Assembly (NCBI RefSeq): GCF_001552635.1
Contig: NZ_BCRO01000010.1
Span: 62,001-126,000, forward strand
DNA from: Actinomadura hibisca NBRC 15177
GTDB lineage: Bacteria; Actinomycetota; Actinomycetes; Streptosporangiales; Streptosporangiaceae
Direction of reading: 5' to 3'
Length of the DNA stretch: 64,000 nt
The notes under the pieces are model-generated. The model was not told where the DNA came from and ran no database searches. It saw nothing but the letters and a program-made list of their open reading frames with translations. Positions 60,078 through 64,000 of the stretch are shown here, one piece after another. A program made the position numbers and the translations under genes. Each line of letters opens with the position of its first letter. The first letter of the stretch is position 1.

Positions 60078-61106
60078 ATGGAATCGCGTCAGGCGGTAGC
60101 GGTGTTCGGCGCCTACGGGCACACCGGGCGGTTCGTGGTGGCGGAGCTGCTGGAGCGCGGGTTCGTCCCCGTCCTGTCCGGCCGCGACGCGGGCAAGCTG
60201 GAGGCGCTGGCGGCTTCGTCGGAGCTCGAAGCGCGGCCCGCGACGGCCGACGACCCGGCCTCGCTCGACCGCGCGCTGTCCGGAACCGTCGCGGTCATCA
60301 ACGCCGCGGGCCCCTTCGCCGCGACGACCGCCCCGGTGATCGAGGCGGCGCTGCGCGCCGGGATCCCCTACGTGGACGTGGCGGCCGAGATCGAGGCCAA
60401 CGCCGACACGTTCGCGCACTTCGGGGAGCGCGCCCGCGCCGCCGGAGCCGTGGTCGTCCCCGCGATGGCCTTCTTCGGCGGCCTCGGCGACCTGCTGGCC
60501 ACGGTGGCGATGGGCGACTGGACGTCGGCCGACGAGGTGCACGTCGCCTACGCGCTGAGCAGCTGGCATCCCACGGCGGGCACGCGCGCGTCGGGCACGG
60601 TCTCCCACGACCGGCGGGACGGCCGGCGCGTCCGGTTCGCCAACGGGAAGCTGGAGTACCACGACGAGGCGCTGCCGTCGCTGAAGTGGACGTTCCCCGA
60701 GCCGACGGGCGTCCGGTCCGTCATCGGGGAGTTCAGCATGGCCGACGTGGTGACGATCCCCAGCCACTTCGCCGTCCCGAGGCTGCACTCGTACATGACG
60801 GCCGAGGCGGTCGGCGACCTGTCGGCCCCGGACACGCCCGAGCCGGCGGCGGCCGACGAGCGCGGACGGTCCGACCAGACGTTCCTGGTCGACGTCGTCG
60901 TGCGGTCCGGCGGGACGGAGCGGCGCGCGACGGCGAGCGGCCAGGACATCTACGCCATCACGGCGCCGCTGGCGGTGGAGGCGGTCGCCCGCATCCTGAC
61001 CGGACGGACCAGGACCACCGGGGTCGCCTCCGCCGGGGAGATCTTCGACGCGGCCGACTTCCTCGGCGCGCTGTCGGAGCACCTGACGTTCGAGCTGCAC
61101 CAGTAG
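60078..61106 (+). CDS. Saccharopine dehydrogenase-like NAD(P)-binding protein
   Basis: 342 aa. Rossmann start VAVFGAYGHTGRFVVAELLERGFVPVLSGRD, then VAVINAAGPFAATTAPVIEAALRAGIPYVDVAAE, as in saccharopine-dehydrogenase-like and trans-acting enoyl reductase proteins of actinomycetes. The C-terminal part (FFGGLGDLLATVAMGDW; VDVVVRSGGTERRATASGQDIY) matches this group. The substrate is unknown. The ATG at 60078 has GGAGAAA upstream; a longer frame reaches back into the AraC promoter. Divergent from the GlxA/AraC gene. Confidence 0.88.
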   Translation: MESRQAVAVFGAYGHTGRFVVAELLERGFVPVLSGRDAGKLEALAASSELEARPATADDPASLDRALSGTVAVINAAGPFAATTAPVIEAALRAGIPYVDVAAEIEANADTFAHFGERARAAGAVVVPAMAFFGGLGDLLATVAMGDWTSADEVHVAYALSSWHPTAGTRASGTVSHDRRDGRRVRFANGKLEYHDEALPSLKWTFPEPTGVRSVIGEFSMADVVTIPSHFAVPRLHSYMTAEAVGDLSAPDTPEPAAADERGRSDQTFLVDVVVRSGGTERRATASGQDIYAITAPLAVEAVARILTGRTRTTGVASAGEIFDAADFLGALSEHLTFELHQ

Positions 61107-61115
61107 TCCAGCGAA

Positions 61116-61147
61116 GGCGGTGACGGCCCCGCGAGGCCGTCACCGCC
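61116..61147 (+). terminator. Rho-independent terminator
   Basis: Perfect 13-bp GC-rich stem (61116-61128 with 61135-61147), loop ccgcga, followed by tcctttg. It lies 10 bp after the dehydrogenase stop. Confidence 0.9.
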
Positions 61148-61210
61148 TCCTTTGAAGTTGAGCCCTGTGCTCACCCATCACGGCCGAGGAGCCCATCGGA
61201 CCTGCGCCGT

Positions 61211-61573
61211 TCAGGCCGGACGCTCCGTGAGCAGATCGAGCGCCCGGGCGAGGGTCATCCCGGGATCGACAGGGAGACCGACGTCCTCACGACACCCTTC
61301 AGGCGCGGCGGCCAGGACGATGCGACCTTCCGCCGCGCCGATCCGCTCCACCGTGTAGCGCAGGGCCGCCCGACCGTAGGCGTCGCAGTCGCGCACGTTG
61401 GTCAGATCGACCGCCACGCGCAGCGGCCCGCTGAGGACGGCGACGCGGTCGGCCCAGCGACGGAGCTGCGACTCGGTGCGCCGGTCGAGATCCCCGCTGA
61501 GCAGGAGCACGACGCATCCGCGCTCGACGGCGAGCATCACCGTCAGGGGAAGGGCTTCGTCGGTGTCGTCCAT
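61211..61573 (-). CDS. STAS domain protein
   Basis: 120 aa, anti-sigma-factor-antagonist-like fold (CVVLLLSGDLDRRTESQLRRWADRVAVLSGPLRVAVDLTNVRDCDAYGRAALRYTVERIG). The usual D-S-S/T-G phosphorylation motif reads Asp64-Ala65-Tyr66-Gly67, so the switch Ser is absent. It cannot be a normal phospho-regulated SpoIIAA-type antagonist; it may be constitutively active, or bind something else. No anti-sigma or sigma gene is adjacent. The ATG at 61573 is the only candidate. Confidence 0.85.
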   Translation of the reverse strand: MDDTDEALPLTVMLAVERGCVVLLLSGDLDRRTESQLRRWADRVAVLSGPLRVAVDLTNVRDCDAYGRAALRYTVERIGAAEGRIVLAAAPEGCREDVGLPVDPGMTLARALDLLTERPA

Positions 61574-61797
61574 GGAGTGCTCTCATAGCCCGGGACGAGA
61601 CCGGGAAGGGACCCGGGGCGCCGCGGGATCGGCTCGGAGCCGCCATTCTTGCACGGTGCAATGAACGCGCGGGAAGGTGCCTCGGCCGAACGAGCGGCCC
61701 GTCACCCACGCCGATAAAGGCCCGCAGCGAACCCGAGCTGGAAAGAACTACTCCGGCTCGGACAGAGCAACGACGGGCGACCGCTTGCAGACGGCCC

Positions 61798-62238
61798 TCA
61801 GTCGAGTTCCTCGGCGAGCCCGACGACGATGCCCTCGGGACCGCGGACGTAGCAGAGCCGGTAGATGTTCTCGTACTGCACGATCTCGCCGACCACTTCG
61901 GCGCCGTGTGCCCGCAGGCGGGCAACGACATCCTCAATGTCGTCGACGGCGAACATGACGCGACGAAGGCCGAGCGTGTTCGCTGGGGCGTCCTTCGGCT
62001 CAGGAGTAATGGCCTTCGGCCGGTGGAACTTCGCCAGCTCCACCCGCCCATGACCGCCCGGGACCCGCAGCATGGCGACGTCCTGCCGGACGTCATCGAG
62101 CCCGATGACACGCTCCGCCCCGCGCCATTCGAGCGGCCCTTTGCCTTCGAACTCCAGGCCGAGTTCGACGAAGAACGCGATGACGGCCTCAAGGTCGTCA
62201 ACGACGATCAGAACGTTGTCCATCCGCCGGACCACCAT
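61798..62238 (-). CDS. VOC family (glyoxalase/bleomycin-resistance fold) protein
   Basis: 146 aa with two beta-alpha-beta-beta-beta modules: MDNVLIVVDDLEAVIAFFVELGLEFEG, RVELAKFHRP, then LRRVMFAVDDIEDVVARLRAHGAEVVGEIVQYENIYRLCYVRGPEGIVVGLAEEL. Metal-ligand positions (N-terminal His replaced by Asn3-type position; Glu in VELAKF; Glu near PEGIVVGLAEE) fit the family loosely. The role may be lyase, dioxygenase or drug binding; it cannot be read from sequence. The ATG at 62238 is followed in frame by another at codon 6. Confidence 0.9.
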   Translation of the reverse strand: MVVRRMDNVLIVVDDLEAVIAFFVELGLEFEGKGPLEWRGAERVIGLDDVRQDVAMLRVPGGHGRVELAKFHRPKAITPEPKDAPANTLGLRRVMFAVDDIEDVVARLRAHGAEVVGEIVQYENIYRLCYVRGPEGIVVGLAEELD

Positions 62239-62261
62239 GCCGGACCTCCTCCATGTGGCAC

Positions 62262-62327
62262 GCCCACGCTAACCGCTACATCAACCACATCCGCCCCTGG
62301 GAACTGGCCAAGGCCGAACGCTCGTGA
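62262..62327 (+). pseudogene. Scrap of a methionyl-tRNA synthetase gene
   Basis: The 21 codons before the TGA at 62325 read AHANRYINHIRPWELAKAERS, the highly recognisable anticodon-binding helix of MetRS (ANRYI.....PW.LAK). Nothing of the catalytic domain is present. It is a relic left beside the VOC gene. Confidence 0.6.
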
Positions 62328-62469
62328 GGCCGGGCGCCGCGCCAGCCCTCGACGCCGTTCTCGATATCACCACGGGCAGCCGGTGGAAAGCACCGATCTG
62401 CAGGGCTTGACTGCGCCCGTGGACCCGGCATGATCACTCACAACGAATTGCAAAGAGAAGGGGTGCGCA

Positions 62470-63285
62470 GTGGTCAGGCTGCGTCTGCTGGTCGGCCTCG
62501 TTGTGCTCTGCGCGTCCCTCGCGGCCTGCGGGCGTTCCGGGGACTCGTTGCTCGCCAAGGACACGCTGACCGTGGGTGTGCGGCCGGACCTGCCGGGGCT
62601 CGGACACCGCAAGGCGGACGGCACGTTCGAGGGGTTCGACATCGACGTGGCCCGTTACGTGGGGGAGCGGCTTGGAAAGAAGGTCCGGTTCGTTCCGGTG
62701 CTGGCGAACGACCGCATCCCGGCGCTCACCTCCGGGCGGGCCGACCTGGTGCTGGCGACGCTGTCGGTGACGCCCGAGCGCAAGACGCAGATCGCGTTCG
62801 CCGGACCCTACTTCCTGTCCTACCAGGACGTCCTCGTGCGCACCGGCGAGCGGGGCGTCAAGGGCGTCCGCGACCTGAAGGGCCGCAGGTTCTGCGGCGT
62901 GGAGGGCGCCGATCCCGTGAAGCGGCTCCAGGCGCTCAACGGGATGGACAAGGTCACGATCGTGGAGGCCAGGGACTACGACGAGTGCATGACCAAGATC
63001 GGCAACGGTGCCGTCGACGCCATCACCACCAACGACGTCATCCTCGCCGGACTCGCCAAGCGGGCGGGCGGCCAACGGTACCGCCTGGTCAACGCCCAGA
63101 TCAGCGAGCAGAGCACCGGCATCGGCATCCGGCAGGGCGACCTGGACGGGTGCGAGGCCCTGAACAAGGCCGTCACCCGCATGTACCAGGACGGCACGGC
63201 CACGCGGCTGGTGGGCAAGTGGTTCGCGGGAACCGGCCTCGGCCGCGCGACCGTGCAGGTGCCACAGTTCGAGGGCTGCATGTGA
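62470..63285 (+). CDS. Amino-acid-type ABC substrate-binding lipoprotein
   Basis: 271 aa. Lipoprotein signal VRLRLLVGLVVLCASLAACGRSG (lipobox LAAC), then an SBP_bac_3 domain (DTLTVGVRPDLPGLGHRKADGTFEGFDIDVARYVGERLG; VLATLSVTPERKTQIAFAGPYFLSYQDVLVRTG). It resembles glutamate-binding GluB proteins. No permease or ATPase gene follows in the window, so it is an orphan here or serves another transporter or a sensor kinase. The GTG at 62470 follows GAAGGGG. It is not close to the binding protein at 17534. Confidence 0.92.
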   Translation: MVRLRLLVGLVVLCASLAACGRSGDSLLAKDTLTVGVRPDLPGLGHRKADGTFEGFDIDVARYVGERLGKKVRFVPVLANDRIPALTSGRADLVLATLSVTPERKTQIAFAGPYFLSYQDVLVRTGERGVKGVRDLKGRRFCGVEGADPVKRLQALNGMDKVTIVEARDYDECMTKIGNGAVDAITTNDVILAGLAKRAGGQRYRLVNAQISEQSTGIGIRQGDLDGCEALNKAVTRMYQDGTATRLVGKWFAGTGLGRATVQVPQFEGCM

Positions 63286-63351
63286 ACGGGGCCTGACGCT
63301 GCGGCGAAGACCGCTGCTCTGCAGAACACTTGCGCTAGGGCTGCAACCCGG

Positions 63352-63435
63352 TCACCAGTTCATGAGTATGGCGCTGTCGTCCTTGGCGATGCTCTGCCCG
63401 GTGGGGAGCGCGTCGATGGGGGCGCCTCTGGCCAT
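63352..63435 (-). CDS. Possible 27-aa peptide, unknown
   Basis: A tiny frame from ATG 63435: MARGAPIDALPTGQSIAKDD then SAILMNW and a stop. The composition (acidic/Ser spacer, hydrophobic C-terminal WNM-type end) resembles peptide precursors or signal peptides more than random high-GC sequence. There is no strong ribosome-binding site; GTG two codons upstream is another start. It is divergent from the repeat protein at 63499. Confidence 0.25.
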   Translation of the reverse strand: MARGAPIDALPTGQSIAKDDSAILMNW

Positions 63436-63498
63436 GGTCACCGAACGGAGTAGCGGCTACGCTCACGGTGACGCCGGACGCCGCGGGGTGGTCGACGA

Positions 63499-64000
63499 AT
63501 GAGGCAGATCGGGCTGGGCTCTTACGACAAACGTTTGGCGGCTTCGGCCCGCACGCTGCTGGAGTGCCAGGGCTTCGACGGTGGGTGGGGGCTGACGCTT
63601 TCTTCGGTGTCTTCGATCGTGAACACCAGCGAAGTCCTGGCGGTGCTGCGCGCAGCGAGGATCGGCGGCACCCCGGTTCGGAGCGCCCTGGATTTCCTGG
63701 CTGGTTCGATCAAGGAGCACTGCCGGCCGCGGCAAAAAGGCGGCCGCGGCAAGAACACCAGATTCGTCTGCTTCGGATTGACCGGGCTGCTGCATTACCG
63801 GGAGTTCTTCACCCAACCGCACGTCTGCGGAACGGCGGCCTGGTGCTTGGACTGGCTGGAGGAGCACCAGATAGGACAGGGCTGGCCCGAGGTCGTCGGT
63901 ATCGACGACGCCTCACTGCACCAGACCGCTCTGGCCGTTCTCGCGCTGGCAAGGCTCCGGGACGTCCTGGACGGTCTCGGCCCCGGCCTGTCGCTACCCG
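63499..64000 (+). CDS. Terpene-cyclase-type (QW-like) repeat protein, N-terminal part (cut by window edge)
   Basis: The open frame from ATG 63499 reaches the window end without a stop (167 codons). It contains two prenyltransferase/squalene-cyclase-type repeats: CQGFDGGWGLTLSSVSSIVNTSEVLAVLRAAR (about 24-55) and HQIGQGWPEVVGIDDASLHQTALAVLALARL (about 125-155), with a third hydrophobic pair between (FVCFGLTGLLHYREFF). These repeats form alpha/alpha barrels. The DxDD or DCTAE catalytic motif of cyclases is not in the visible part, so enzyme activity is open. The DNA is less GC-rich than the core genes, hinting at acquisition. Confidence 0.7.
   Translation, partial: MRQIGLGSYDKRLAASARTLLECQGFDGGWGLTLSSVSSIVNTSEVLAVLRAARIGGTPVRSALDFLAGSIKEHCRPRQKGGRGKNTRFVCFGLTGLLHYREFFTQPHVCGTAAWCLDWLEEHQIGQGWPEVVGIDDASLHQTALAVLALARLRDVLDGLGPGLSLP

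Overview
The window is high-GC DNA with GTG starts, many ATGA and GTGA start/stop overlaps, and families typical of filamentous Actinobacteria (DUF4331, ECF42 sigma factor with a DGPF protein, CGNR/ABATE proteins, NarL-type two-component pairs, several TetR regulators). A Streptosporangiales-like actinomycete such as Actinomadura would fit, but that placement is inference. No tRNA, rRNA, intact transposase or integrase was recognised.

1-2.8 kb is the 3' part of a type I-E CRISPR-Cas locus: the end of cas5e, then cas6e, cas1, cas2 and an array of ten repeats. The degenerate repeat lies next to cas2 and the repeat polarity points the same way, so the leader is inferred at the far end and the array is probably transcribed towards the cas genes. 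2.8-4.4 kb is a decayed strip with a frameshifted DUF389 gene and a serine-protease tail. 4.4-9.3 kb (minus) is an operon of DUF4331 protein, TPR protein, NicO-type Ni/Co transporter with a poly-His-Gly loop, and a small exported protein. 9.7-13.8 kb holds an SRPBCC protein, a quinone oxidoreductase, a small membrane protein and a TetR regulator that share a 15-bp operator-like sequence, then a CGNR regulator divergent from a RidA protein.

14.1-21.7 kb looks like a nitrogen or amino-acid scavenging locus. An M20 amidohydrolase and a ROK regulator diverge from an amino-acid ABC transporter (ATPase, lipoprotein, two permeases), a type-II asparaginase and CutC, and the locus closes with a very strong hairpin. 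21.8-25.8 kb has an XRE regulator divergent from a zinc dehydrogenase, a cyclophilin-like lipoprotein and an MFS exporter. 25.8-33.5 kb is accessory: small ORFs, an MFS relic, an ECF42/DGPF pair, a protein built from four tandem copies of one domain, and a partly duplicated membrane-protein gene.

33.6-42.4 kb has a LysR regulator, a DPP-IV-like S9 peptidase, an ABC exporter co-transcribed with a histidine kinase and response regulator, and an MFS/TetR pair. 42.4-46.1 kb has an unusual arginase-fold/metallo-beta-lactamase fusion with a hairpin over its ribosome-binding site, divergent from a LysR gene, then a quinone reductase with an ArsR regulator. 46.5-51.4 kb has an alpha/beta hydrolase, an Imm10 gene and a lipoprotein gene bracketed by a short direct repeat, then arginine deiminase (arcA). 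51.4-55.3 kb has an arcD-like antiporter, a FUSC membrane protein and a second M20 amidohydrolase. 55.3-63.3 kb is mixed regulators and metabolic genes with a truncated HPP gene and a methionyl-tRNA synthetase scrap. At the right edge a protein with terpene-cyclase-type (QW-like) repeats begins and runs off the window.
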